Part shown: positions 44,339-54,029 of the stretch, in pieces | Position numbering within the stretch: position 1 is the first letter of the stretch | Layout of the letters: the number at the start of each line of letters is the position of its first letter | NCBI RefSeq assembly: GCF_003628305.1 | Contig: NZ_RBZM01000002.1 | Location: 310,001 to 374,000, forward strand | Direction: 5' to 3' | DNA from: Cohnella endophytica | GTDB lineage: Bacteria > Bacillota > Bacilli > Paenibacillales > Paenibacillaceae | DNA length: 64,000 nt | Position numbers and translations under genes: made by a program | Notes under the pieces: model-generated | Database searches by the model: none | Told to the model about the DNA's origin: nothing | Seen by the model: only the letters and a program-made list of their open reading frames with translations

Positions 44339-47300
44339 CTATTGATTGAAAGATTTTGCGATTTTTCTTCGCAGGTACCACCTAGCGGATAATATCCCGA
44401 TTGCCGAAAGCGAGAGCGCGTAACCGATTATCGGGAGCAACGGTCTGGATTCGCCGGTTTGCGGTAAGGCGTTCTTTCCGCCATAGCCGTTCTTACCGTG
44501 ATTGTCCCCTGCAGGCGTTCCCGATTTTCCATCGCCCTTGTTATGCCCGGAATTCCCGTTATTTCCGCCTTGTTCTTCGTTTCCGCCGGAAGGATTACCG
44601 TTGTCGTTGCCTGAATTTACAGGCGGCTTCTCGGCTGCTTTTGCCAGATAGAGCCCCGCATCGATCGTCAAGTTGCGTTGCCCGGCCGATAGCGTAAACA
44701 ATTCCGTATAACCGTCTTTATCCGCGTTGGAATCCGTTTCAATGGAGTTGCCGGCTCTCGATTTCGTGAACTTATATCCTTGAGGCAGATCGAACTTAAT
44801 TCGATATTTGCCCGGATAGAGCTTCAAGAATTCATAATAGCCTCCATTTTCCGTTATCGCGGTTGCAACAACCGATCCTTCCTCGTTGTACAACGTCACT
44901 TGAATCCCGTCTTGACCCGCTTCGCCCGCGTTCTGGATCCCGTTTTTGTCGGCATCGATCCAGACGTAATTGCCCACGGAAGCCAATTTAACGAGACCGG
45001 CGTCAATTGTCTTGTTATAGACGCCCGGTTGCAGATGGATTACGGCCGTTAATCCATCCGTTCCGGCGTCCGAATCGATCTTGTCGTCATTGCCGACGAG
45101 ATAGGGGGATAAGGCGTAACCGTCCGGGACAATAAACTTGACCGAATAGTCGTTAGGCAGCAAATTTTTGAACTCATAGAATCCGGCTTTGCCGTTCTCG
45201 TCGTTTTCCGTAACGGTAGTCGCGATAACGGCGTTGTATATGTTATAGAGTTCCACCTGAACGCCGTTTAAGCCAAGTTCACCGGGATCTTGAATACCGT
45301 TCCCGTTTTGATCCAGCCACACGAAATCTCCTAGCTTGGACAATTCGATGACCGGCGCCAAATACATTCCCGCATCGATGTCCGCGTTGTCTTCTCCCGG
45401 TAACAGCGTAACGTAATCCGTAGTTCCGTCTAAGCCCGCATCCGAATTGTTCGAACCGGTACCCGCACCTTTAATCGTAAACATATAGGCCGGCTTAACC
45501 GTAAACTTCACGCGGTATTTACCCGGAATCAGCTGAGTGAACTTATAATAACCCGGGACTCCGGCGTTGTCGGCCGTTGTCGTCGTACGGATAACGGTAC
45601 CGTCTTCGGCCAGCAACTCGACTTTTAACCCGTTTAAGCCCTTTTCTCCAACGTCCTGAATTCCGTTCTGGTTCAAATCTTCCCATACATAATCGCCGAT
45701 GGAAGCCGGTAGCACGATACCCGCGTCGATCGTGAGGTCGTCTTGCCCGGCAATTAAAGTGATGACGTCCGTCCAGCCTGCTTCGTTCACGTTGGAATCC
45801 GTTGACGCGCTAGCACCCGTTGCGTATTGTCTCGTGAAAATATACCCGCTTGGCAAATCGAACTTCACTTTGTATTTGCCCGGATACAAATCGGCGAACG
45901 AATATTTGCCGTTCATATCCGTCGTCGTTGTAACCGGCACCGCTCCGGCCATTATAGGGGCGCCGTTCTCGTCATAAAGACCGACCGTGACGTTGGACGC
46001 CGCGGTAGCGACCGGCTCTCCGTCTTGAGATCCGATTATATTATCGTCCAACCATAAGGTATCTCCGAGAGTGACGAGTTTGACAAGTCCTGCGTCTACG
46101 CTCAATTTCACTTGCCCCGGCACTAAAGTAATAGCGGAAGTCAATCCGTTCGTCCCGATATCGGAATCCATGTTGTCATCCGAACCTGCTTTTCGCTGCG
46201 TAGCCACGTAGCCTGCCGGAATATCGAACTTAACGACATAAGTACCGGGCACGAGATTTCCGAAATAATAGGCGCCTCCGCTGCTCGTCACGACCGATGC
46301 GATCGGGTTTCCGTCCTTATCCGTGGCCGGAGTAACTCCGTCGTTTGCCATAAGTTCGACGGTAACACCGTCGACCCCGGGTTCTCCGGCGTTTTGAATA
46401 CCGTTAAGGTTACGGTCCATCCAGACATAATCGCCGAGCGCCGCGAGTTTGACGATCCCCGCGTCGATGGTCATATCGTCTTTGCCCGGCGGCAATATAA
46501 TCGAGTCCGTAATGCCCGTCGAAGGATTGACGTTAGAATCGATTGTATCGCTCGCCGCGTTTTTAGCAGTGAACATATAACCTGCCGGCAGTGCGAACTT
46601 TACTTTATAAGTGCCCGGCAACAGCTTCTCGAACAAATATTTCCCGTTAGTGTCGGTTACCGTGGTGGCGATTACGGTATTCAGATTGTTCAATAGACTT
46701 ACCGTGACTCCGGCAACCCCCGGTTCTAATGGACTCGCCGGATCGGCAGGATCGATTTTGTCCTGTTTGCCGTTGCCGTTCTTGTCGTCCCACAACAAAT
46801 CTCCAAGAGAGACAAGCTTGACGAGGCCGGCGTCGTAACCCAGTTTGACGTCTCCGGAAGCAAGCGTAACCGTCTCCGTGCGTCCGGTCGTTAAATCCGC
46901 GTCCGAATCCAGTTCGTCGGAAACGGCCGTGTTGCCTCCCGTATCTTTCGGGGAGAAAATGTAATAATCGCTCGGCAACTTGAATTCGACGATAAAATCG
47001 TCCGGCCACAGGTTCGTGAACAAGTATTTGCCGTCGGCATCCGTTGTCGTCGTGAATAACAAGTTGCCGCTGCCGTCGAGAAGGTTAACGACGACATTCT
47101 CGACCCCGTGTTCGGTCGCGTCCTGGATGCCGTCCGCGTTCTCGTCAAGCCATACGTAATCTCCGATCTCGGTGCGGGTCAATATGCCCGCGTCGAGATT
47201 GTCGTATTGCTCGCTCCAAGCCAAAATAACCTCTTGAGTCATTCCGTAATCCGAATCCAGCTTGTTCGGATTCGCATCGGAATCCGACTCGGGATGCAGC

Positions 47301-50300
47301 AAGCCGTTCGATCCTTTGCTCGTAAATTCATAATCGGTCGGAAGATCGGTAAACTTCACGCGGTAAGTACCCGGCATCAGATTCGGGAACCGATAATATC
47401 CTTTGTCGGGTCCTTTATTAGCCGTCGTAACGAATGAAATGTCGTTTCCGTACACGTCGCTCGTTACGTGAGTATAGACATGAGTGAGCGGATCGACTTG
47501 ATACAATTCCACTTTAACGCCGTTCACTCCGATTTCGCCGGCATCTTGAACGCCGTTGCCGTTGGAATCCAACCAAACCCGATCCCCGATCGAAGCTAAC
47601 GTACGTACCCCTGCGTCGATCGTATTGTCATAGCTGTAATCCAACGCTACGGCATTCGTGATTCCGACTTTATTCGTGCTCGGCGGCGCGGCAGGCTGTT
47701 CGATAGCATCGGAGTCCGTAGCCGTAGCGCCTTGATGAACCTGGGTGAACCAGTAGCCTGTCGGCAGCGTGAATTTTACTTTATAAGATCCGTTAGGCAA
47801 ATTGGAAAATTTGTACAATCCGTCGGTTCCCGTAGTCTGCGAAGCGATCGGTTGATTATAGGCGTCGTTCGCCACCGGAAGTCCCGATACGGCGTCCAAC
47901 AACTGAACGACCACTCCGCTTACGCCGACCTCCGTTCCGCCGTCTTGCTGGCCGTTACCGTTCACGTCCAACCATACGAAATCGCCGATCGAAGCTAACG
48001 GAATCAATCCCGCGTCGATCGTCATATCGTCCGTACCGGACAACGTAATTTGCGGCGTCGATGCTTTCGTCGCGGACGGCAGCGCGGGAACGATCGGATT
48101 GGAATCTTTCGCCCTATCTGCGCCCTGCGCCGCGCTCGTGAACAAATACCCTGCCGGACGGGTAAAATCGACCGTGTATTTTCCCGGATACAAATGATCG
48201 AATTGATATTTGCCGTTCGCATCCGTCGTAGCCGTTCGATAATTGCTAGTCGGGACGACGTTCGCGTCGTCCTCGTAATGCAAGACGACGGACACGCCGC
48301 TCACGCCGGTTTCTCCGGCGTCTTGAATTCCGTTGCGGTTCAGATCTTTCCATACGAAATCTCCTAAAGACAACAATTTCACGAGACCCGCGTCCACGTT
48401 CAGATTGGAATCGCCCGGATTCGGAAGGCTTACGTTATTCGTGGTTCCCTTTGTTTGAAGCGTAGGAGAGTTATTGGTGCTCCTATTCACGTCGGAATCT
48501 AGCGCGGAATTCCCTCCCAAGCCTTTTTTAGTAAATCCGTAGCCGGTCGGCAATACGAACTCTACTTTATACGTTCCCGGGAGAAGGTCCTTGAAAAGAT
48601 AATTTCCGAAAGCGTCGGTCAACGCAGTCCGATTCGTCGTCCCGTTCAGCTCTTTAACCGGATTACCGGAGCCGTCCTGCAAATTAACCGTTACTCCGCT
48701 TTTTACCGGCTCTCCGGCATCCTGAATCCCGTCCGCGTTCGTATCTTCCCAGACGAAATCCCCGATTTGAACCGGTTGTACATATCCGGCGTCGATCGTA
48801 TGGTTAATTTCGCCGAGTTGGAGATCGATGACGTCCGAATCTCCGTTCGTGCCCGGATTGGAATCCGTCGTTTTGTTGGTTCCTTTTTGTTTGAAGGTCA
48901 AGACGCGATCGATGCCGCCGATCGTCACCTTTTGAGGGAATCTAACCTTGTACTTGCCCGGCAGCAATCCCGTAAACTCGTAATAGCCCGGATTTCCCCC
49001 GTTATTCGCGGTGATCCTCGTACCTTGCGAAACCCACGTACCCGGAGTCGTTTCTTTTAATAGCTCGACCGTCTCGCCGTTAATTCCTTTGCTTGCCGCT
49101 TCATCCTGCAAGCCGTTTCCGTTCGTGTCTTCCCAGACGTAATCGCCGATCGCCCCGAGCGGAGGATAAAGACCGGCATCGATCGAGAAATCGTTAGCCG
49201 TCAAATGAACGACGTCGGAAACAATCGTTGCGCTTTGGTCCGGAGTCACCGCCGTTCCTCCGACGTTGGAGTCTTTATCCGTAGCGCCGATTCCTTTTAA
49301 TGTCCACGTATCGTAAGGATTCGCCGGATTTACGTATGCATCCGCGCCGGAACCGTATGTATATTCGCCCGGTTGCAAGGAAGGCATCGTAAATTGAACT
49401 TTATAATCCCCTGCATCTAGATTCGGGAATAAGTAGTAACCCGGATTGCCGGCATCGTCGTCTCCCGTTACGGTAAAGACGGGGACGTGCTCCGTGACGC
49501 CGTCATTATCGTAATCCTTCGTAAACGGTGTTCCGTCGGACTTCAACAGATCAACGCGCACTCCGTTAACGCCGGTCTCTCCGGCATCCTGAATCCCGTT
49601 TTTATTGATATCCAGCCAAACGTAATCCCCGAGCTTCAGCTTCGGGTCCGGCAAAATATGCACGCCGACTTTAGGAGGCTCGGCAGGCTCTAGCGATGAC
49701 CCGCTTAACTTGTAAGCTTGCTGACCGAACGAGTTCCAAGCGATTTTTTTGTTGGGAGCGCCGACCGGCGCTTTCATCGTCCAAACGATGTTTTTGGAAG
49801 CTCCCTTGGCCAGCACATCCGTTGCGACGAACACGAACTTTAAAGCCGTTGCGGTCGTCAAATCGACGGGCGGCGTAGTCGTCCACGTCGTTCCGGGATT
49901 GTTCATTTTGGGGTGGGCATCCGTGCTGTAATAAACCGTGTAGCCTACCGGATCCGCCGGCAACGACGGTAGCGGTGCCGTTAATACCGTGTTCCAGGTC
50001 GTACCCCGACCGCCTAACAACGCGCCTTCGTCCCCGATTTTCGGAAGCACGTCGACAACGACGATATGGTCTAACGGTACGTTTCCTTTATTGAAAACGG
50101 TCAGCTTATAATCGACTCTACCGCCCGCAACGGTCGTTCCGAGCGTATCGCCGGGATCCCCGTCTTTCCATCCGTCGGGCACTTGTCCGAGCATCCAGCC
50201 CGAATCCAATTCTCCGCGAACTCGCTTATACGATCCAAGGGCGGCTACTTCGTTTACCGTGAATTGAGCGCCGCTGATAATTAACTTGTCCGCGATCGAA

Positions 50301-52282
50301 CCATCGCCGTCATGGTCGAAGAGATCATCCTTCAAATCGAACCAATAGTCGTTAAAATACGGATGGGTAATCGAATTCGTCGTCACTTCCGCATAGTTAA
50401 CGTAAGTAGTCGGATCCGCGTACGTGTTCACTTTCGCTTTGTATCGGATCACGAAATAATCGTTATTATCCATCTCGACGGATCCCGTGAATTTCCACGT
50501 CATTAACGTATCGGTACCCGCGACGCCCAATACGGGCGAAGCAAGCGTACCGACGTTCGGGAAACCGCTGCTTGCGAAAATCGTCGAGCTCCCGGGCACG
50601 TAAGTTAATGAAGGAGGCAACACGTCCATCACGATCGGATCGTAAAATTTATCGCTTGCCAGGTCGGTGTTGGTCACTTTGATTTCAAAATCGATAATTT
50701 GATCCGGCGAATAGGAGCTGCCGCCCAGGCGCGTTTTCTTCAATTCGACAAGCGGTCGGTCTCCCCACAATAATACGGTTGCAGGATCATGAAAGACTGT
50801 CGGCGTCCCATCGAACGTGTAGTAAAGATCCGCAGTATTCTCTACCTTTTGACCTGCAGCATCCACATTGTAACTATCGTCTAACGTGTAAGTGATTTCG
50901 AATTCGGACAGTTGGGCGAAGGAAATCGGCAACGCGCCTGGAATGTCGAATTTCACTCCGGTTACTTTGGTGCCGGGTGGAAGATCGCCAATGTTAAGCG
51001 TGTCCGCGGTCTTGCTGTTGGCAATATGTTTCCATAACGTCCAGTCGTCGCCGATCGCGTTCGTCGCGTAATAGACGTCGTAACTTTGGCTCGGAATATC
51101 CTGAAAGATCGCGGTGCGTATCGACTTGACATTAAAATCGACCGCGACGCCCGACTTATCTTTTTGAGGCGTCAAGTCGACGATGCTGGCATTCGTCAGC
51201 ACCGTGTTAGAGTAGTTGTGAAAACCGCCTATGTAGAAGGTAACGTCTTGTCCTTTGGATATTTCTTGTTGATGGACATTAACGTTTTTGTAGAACACGC
51301 CGCCCAGCCCGTCATCCAAAGGGGTCGTTACGAAACCGTGGGTTACGGAAGCCGGAAGATTGACGATCGTGCCCGAACCGATCGCGTTAAACGTGACCAA
51401 GGCGTTATTCACGACGCACTTGGCCGGAACGGAACAATCGAACGTATTAAAATCCGCAGTAGGATAATTTACCGTAACGTAATAACGCGTATCGTCGCGC
51501 ATGGATCCGGGATTAGACCATGTGACCTTATTCGTGCTGGAATCGTATACTCCACCGCTGCTTGCGGATACGAATATGGAATGATCGGGTAATGTGTCCG
51601 TTAGCGTTACCTTTTCGATATCCAATTGTCCGATATCGTCGGCGGATTGATTATTGTTGAAAAAAAGTTCGTACTGTACGTTTCCGCCGGCCATAGGAAT
51701 GGGATGCGGAGAAACCTTCGTTTTCGTTAGACTCCAATCGGCCGATGCGGTAGCCGTTACCGTAACGTCGTTCGACGTTTCGACGTCCGTAGCGGCATCG
51801 TCGGTGCTATAAATTCTAGCCGAAGTCGTCGTTTGGGTCCCGTTAGCGGTGACGTAAGGCAAGTAGCGAGCATTTACCTGCAAAGTATAGGAATCCCCTT
51901 CAACGGGAACTGTCGGATCAAAGCTGAACGTCAGCGTTTCTCCCGTCGTCGTTCCGTCGATCACGGTGCCGCCGCTCCTCGTTACGCCCGAAATTACCTG
52001 AATCGGCACGTCGCCCAAATATTGAACGCCTGCGGGCAAAGGAAATTCCAGCTTTAATTTGGTGAAATTCAACGTGTTCGTACTTAACCCGGAGAAGCTG
52101 AACTTTATGTCGTACGTAAAAGCTTTACCCGAAGGAACGGTCGGCACGTCTGTCGACAAGCTCATAATGATGCCGTTCGACGGATCCGAATCCGCATTTG
52201 CCGTTGGTTTAGGGAGCCAACCGTAATTCCACAGCAAAGTAATGGCTAGAAATACGAAAAATAAAGACTTAACTTTCTTCAT
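44339..52282 (-). CDS. Giant SdrD-like LPXTG surface protein
   Basis: 2647 residues. Signal peptide (1-30, cut near ANA-DS); N-terminal region (about 30-880) with several DUF11-like beta domains (starting near 180, 510 and 725, e.g. VELKKTRLGG); then thirteen SdrD B-type domains (about 882-2545), each opening with a form of IGDFVWLDxNGNGIQDxGE and containing a G(x)YxF core; a Gly/Asn-rich wall-spanning linker (about 2550-2605); and an LPQTG signal at 2606-2610 with hydrophobic helix and RRK tail. B-type repeats of this family bind calcium and form stiff stalks. It follows its sortase by 19 bases with GAGGAG as ribosome binding site. Ligand unknown. Confidence 0.93.
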   Translation of the reverse strand: MKKVKSLFFVFLAITLLWNYGWLPKPTANADSDPSNGIIMSLSTDVPTVPSGKAFTYDIKFSFSGLSTNTLNFTKLKLEFPLPAGVQYLGDVPIQVISGVTRSGGTVIDGTTTGETLTFSFDPTVPVEGDSYTLQVNARYLPYVTANGTQTTTSARIYSTDDAATDVETSNDVTVTATASADWSLTKTKVSPHPIPMAGGNVQYELFFNNNQSADDIGQLDIEKVTLTDTLPDHSIFVSASSGGVYDSSTNKVTWSNPGSMRDDTRYYVTVNYPTADFNTFDCSVPAKCVVNNALVTFNAIGSGTIVNLPASVTHGFVTTPLDDGLGGVFYKNVNVHQQEISKGQDVTFYIGGFHNYSNTVLTNASIVDLTPQKDKSGVAVDFNVKSIRTAIFQDIPSQSYDVYYATNAIGDDWTLWKHIANSKTADTLNIGDLPPGTKVTGVKFDIPGALPISFAQLSEFEITYTLDDSYNVDAAGQKVENTADLYYTFDGTPTVFHDPATVLLWGDRPLVELKKTRLGGSSYSPDQIIDFEIKVTNTDLASDKFYDPIVMDVLPPSLTYVPGSSTIFASSGFPNVGTLASPVLGVAGTDTLMTWKFTGSVEMDNNDYFVIRYKAKVNTYADPTTYVNYAEVTTNSITHPYFNDYWFDLKDDLFDHDGDGSIADKLIISGAQFTVNEVAALGSYKRVRGELDSGWMLGQVPDGWKDGDPGDTLGTTVAGGRVDYKLTVFNKGNVPLDHIVVVDVLPKIGDEGALLGGRGTTWNTVLTAPLPSLPADPVGYTVYYSTDAHPKMNNPGTTWTTTPPVDLTTATALKFVFVATDVLAKGASKNIVWTMKAPVGAPNKKIAWNSFGQQAYKLSGSSLEPAEPPKVGVHILPDPKLKLGDYVWLDINKNGIQDAGETGVNGVRVDLLKSDGTPFTKDYDNDGVTEHVPVFTVTGDDDAGNPGYYLFPNLDAGDYKVQFTMPSLQPGEYTYGSGADAYVNPANPYDTWTLKGIGATDKDSNVGGTAVTPDQSATIVSDVVHLTANDFSIDAGLYPPLGAIGDYVWEDTNGNGLQDEAASKGINGETVELLKETTPGTWVSQGTRITANNGGNPGYYEFTGLLPGKYKVRFPQKVTIGGIDRVLTFKQKGTNKTTDSNPGTNGDSDVIDLQLGEINHTIDAGYVQPVQIGDFVWEDTNADGIQDAGEPVKSGVTVNLQDGSGNPVKELNGTTNRTALTDAFGNYLFKDLLPGTYKVEFVLPTGYGFTKKGLGGNSALDSDVNRSTNNSPTLQTKGTTNNVSLPNPGDSNLNVDAGLVKLLSLGDFVWKDLNRNGIQDAGETGVSGVSVVLHYEDDANVVPTSNYRTATTDANGKYQFDHLYPGKYTVDFTRPAGYLFTSAAQGADRAKDSNPIVPALPSATKASTPQITLSGTDDMTIDAGLIPLASIGDFVWLDVNGNGQQDGGTEVGVSGVVVQLLDAVSGLPVANDAYNQPIASQTTGTDGLYKFSNLPNGSYKVKFTLPTGYWFTQVHQGATATDSDAIEQPAAPPSTNKVGITNAVALDYSYDNTIDAGVRTLASIGDRVWLDSNGNGVQDAGEIGVNGVKVELYQVDPLTHVYTHVTSDVYGNDISFVTTANKGPDKGYYRFPNLMPGTYRVKFTDLPTDYEFTSKGSNGLLHPESDSDANPNKLDSDYGMTQEVILAWSEQYDNLDAGILTRTEIGDYVWLDENADGIQDATEHGVENVVVNLLDGSGNLLFTTTTDADGKYLFTNLWPDDFIVEFKLPSDYYIFSPKDTGGNTAVSDELDSDADLTTGRTETVTLASGDVKLGYDAGLVKLVSLGDLLWDDKNGNGKQDKIDPADPASPLEPGVAGVTVSLLNNLNTVIATTVTDTNGKYLFEKLLPGTYKVKFALPAGYMFTAKNAASDTIDSNVNPSTGITDSIILPPGKDDMTIDAGIVKLAALGDYVWMDRNLNGIQNAGEPGVDGVTVELMANDGVTPATDKDGNPIASVVTSSGGAYYFGNLVPGTYVVKFDIPAGYVATQRKAGSDDNMDSDIGTNGLTSAITLVPGQVKLSVDAGLVKLVTLGDTLWLDDNIIGSQDGEPVATAASNVTVGLYDENGAPIMAGAVPVTTTTDMNGKYSFADLYPGKYKVKFDLPSGYIFTRQYATGASASTDSNVNEAGWTDVITLIAGQDDLTIDAGIVLPASIGDYVWEDLNQNGIQDVGEKGLNGLKVELLAEDGTVIRTTTTADNAGVPGYYKFTQLIPGKYRVKFTVKPAYMFTIKGAGTGSNNSDAGLDGTTDYVTLLPGEDNADIDAGMYLAPVIELSKLGDFVWLDQNGNGIQDPGELGLNGVQVELYNIYNAVIATTVTENDENGKAGFYEFKNLLPNDYSVKFIVPDGYALSPYLVGNDDKIDSDAGTDGLTAVIHLQPGVYNKTIDAGLVKLASVGNYVWIDADKNGIQNAGEAGQDGIQVTLYNEEGSVVATAITENGGYYEFLKLYPGKYRIKFDLPQGYKFTKSRAGNSIETDSNADKDGYTELFTLSAGQRNLTIDAGLYLAKAAEKPPVNSGNDNGNPSGGNEEQGGNNGNSGHNKGDGKSGTPAGDNHGKNGYGGKNALPQTGESRPLLPIIGYALSLSAIGILSARWYLRRKIAKSFNQ
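44655..49636 (-). repeat. Thirteen tandem SdrD B-type domain repeats (coding)
   Basis: Each unit is about 115-140 codons. Openings include KLGDYVWLD, AIGDYVWED, QIGDFVWED, SLGDFVWKD, SIGDRVWLD, ALGDYVWMD, TLGDTLWLD and SVGNYVWID. The units differ at many positions, so they are an old, diverged array and not recent duplications. Confidence 0.88.
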
Positions 52283-52301
52283 TACGAATTTCTCCTCTTA
52301 A

Positions 52302-52934
52302 TTAATTATTTTGAAGTTCCGCGCTTACGATTAATCGATGAGTCGCTTTGCGTATCGGATCGCACGTAATGAGAGTCAATCTAGAAACGCTAGTATCATC
52401 CTCAAGAACAGACACGTCGTCCGGCATTACGATCCGGCTATCGAAGACGATATAACGATACGTGCCTACCGTCGTGTCGATATCAATGATGTCGCCCGGC
52501 TTGAGCTCGCCCAAACGATTGAAATGCCTTCCGAAAGTCCAGCTCCGATGCCCGGCCAAGACGAAATTCCCCTTTTGTCCCGGCATTCTTTCGTCCAAGA
52601 CCGTCCCCGCTCCCTCAAGCAATTCAGCCGCTTGCGTTCCGCGAACGATCGGTTCGGTCAATTTGATAGATTCGATGCGAATAGAACCTAGCAATCGTTT
52701 TCCGTTCACGGTTTTCCACTGCGGCAGTTCCGTTTCCGCCGATGCCGGCGAGATCTCGGATTGAGGCGTCTCCTTGCGGATGTCCCGACTCCACTCGCTT
52801 AGAAGTTTCAACTGTTTCTTTTCTTGCACGTGGGCATCGAATTTCGGATAATAAGCCATGGCTAAACCGACTAAGACAACAAACCATAGCACAACGGTTA
52901 CGATTCGGCCTGACATCCTTTTTTTCATTTTCAT
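52302..52934 (-). CDS. Class D-like sortase for the LPXTG protein
   Basis: About 210 residues: an N-terminal membrane helix, a linker and a sortase domain. Catalytic His lies in LAGHRSWTFGRHFNRLGEL, Cys in TLITCDP and Arg in ATHRLIV. Sortases cut an LPXTG-type signal and join the protein to cell wall peptidoglycan. The start is uncertain: a TATAAT just upstream of an ATG at 52988 would leave no leader, so the later ATG (MKMKKRM) is preferred. It lies 19 bases before the adhesin gene and is cut off from punA by a terminator. Confidence 0.88.
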   Translation of the reverse strand: MKMKKRMSGRIVTVVLWFVVLVGLAMAYYPKFDAHVQEKKQLKLLSEWSRDIRKETPQSEISPASAETELPQWKTVNGKRLLGSIRIESIKLTEPIVRGTQAAELLEGAGTVLDERMPGQKGNFVLAGHRSWTFGRHFNRLGELKPGDIIDIDTTVGTYRYIVFDSRIVMPDDVSVLEDDTSVSRLTLITCDPIRKATHRLIVSAELQNN

Positions 52935-53064
52935 TGAAACGATCGTCACCACTCTTCGCAAATCGATCTTTTTCAACATGCCACGCAATATTATACAACA
53001 ACTATTCTGAACAATTTTTGATATTTAGGGTTAGAATCGAAGATTTATAGGAAAAAAGTCGAAT

Positions 53065-53103
53065 AAAAAAAAGTCCTTTCGACCGCACGGGGTCTAAGGA
53101 CTC
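53065..53103 (-). terminator. Terminator after punA
   Basis: AGTCCTT/AAGGACT stem with GACC/GGTC inner pairing, followed by eight T residues on the minus strand. It separates punA from the sortase gene. Confidence 0.9.
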
Positions 53104-53147
53104 ATTCACTAAACTATACAAGTCTATTTCACGATACCGAAGTCATC

Positions 53148-53975
53148 TTACATTTTCGGAATGACGTTCAGAACGAGCGATAAAAATTGTTCCTTCACGA
53201 CTTCCGTAGTCTCCATGACTTCTTCGTGGGAGAGCGGCTGATCCAGAATGCCCGCGGCCATGTTGCTGATGCAGGAAATTCCGAGCACTTCGATACCCGA
53301 ATGCCTAGCTACGATAACCTCTGATACGGTGGACATTCCTACCGCGTCCACACCCAGCGTGCGCAACATGCGAATTTCGGCCGGAGTCTCGTAGTTCGGA
53401 CCCATCAAGCCGACATAAACGCCTTCTTGAACGGAAAAACCCAGTTGCGCCACCGTTTCCTTCGCGATCGCGCGCAAGCGCGGGCTATACGCATTGGACA
53501 TGTCCGGGAAACGAACGCCCAGCGCGTTATCGTTCGGTCCGATAAGCGGGTTACGGCCCGTAAGGTTGATATGATCCGAAATCAGCATCAGGTTGCCGGG
53601 ACTGTAGCTCATGTTAACGCCGCCGGCCGCATTCGTTACGAGCAGCTTCGTTACGCCCAGCGCCTTCATGACGCGAACCGGAAGCGCCGTACGTTCCGGC
53701 TCGTATCCTTCGTACATATGGAAACGTCCGCGCATTAAGATGACGCTGCGTCCTTGGAGCATGCCGATCAGCAATTCTCCCGCATGACCTTCGACCGTGG
53801 ACACGGGGAAATGAGGAATATCCTCGTAAGGAATCGTAACGGCATCCTCTAATTCATCCCCTAGAACGCCTAAACCCGATCCTAAGATTAAACCGATCTC
53901 CGGACGGACATCCGTCGTCGTGCGAATAAACGCCGCCGCTTCCTCGATCATCGCTTTCGATGTTGCTTGTGCCAT
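53148..53975 (-). CDS. punA: Purine nucleoside phosphorylase
   Basis: 275 residues of the trimeric type that splits guanosine and inosine with phosphate. Motifs: GSGLGVLG, RGRFHMYEGY, TNAAGGVNM and EVIVARHSGIEVLGISCISN. ATG at 53975 is preferred over TTG two codons earlier because of spacing from GAGGAGAGG. It follows deoB by 54 bases. Confidence 0.95.
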   Translation of the reverse strand: MAQATSKAMIEEAAAFIRTTTDVRPEIGLILGSGLGVLGDELEDAVTIPYEDIPHFPVSTVEGHAGELLIGMLQGRSVILMRGRFHMYEGYEPERTALPVRVMKALGVTKLLVTNAAGGVNMSYSPGNLMLISDHINLTGRNPLIGPNDNALGVRFPDMSNAYSPRLRAIAKETVAQLGFSVQEGVYVGLMGPNYETPAEIRMLRTLGVDAVGMSTVSEVIVARHSGIEVLGISCISNMAAGILDQPLSHEEVMETTEVVKEQFLSLVLNVIPKM

Positions 53976-54029
53976 GGACAACCTCTCCTCTAATCCTATT
54001 GGTGCACGTTTTTGGCAGCTTTAGTATTA

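Noticed and set aside
44655..49636. Regular repeats that could suggest a CRISPR array
   Set aside because: The period is over 340 bases, the repeats are diverged and in one coding frame, and they match SdrD B-type domains.
51086..51592. 168-codon plus-strand frame inside the giant adhesin gene
   Set aside because: Antisense to the N-terminal domains of the adhesin; no start signal and no recognisable features.
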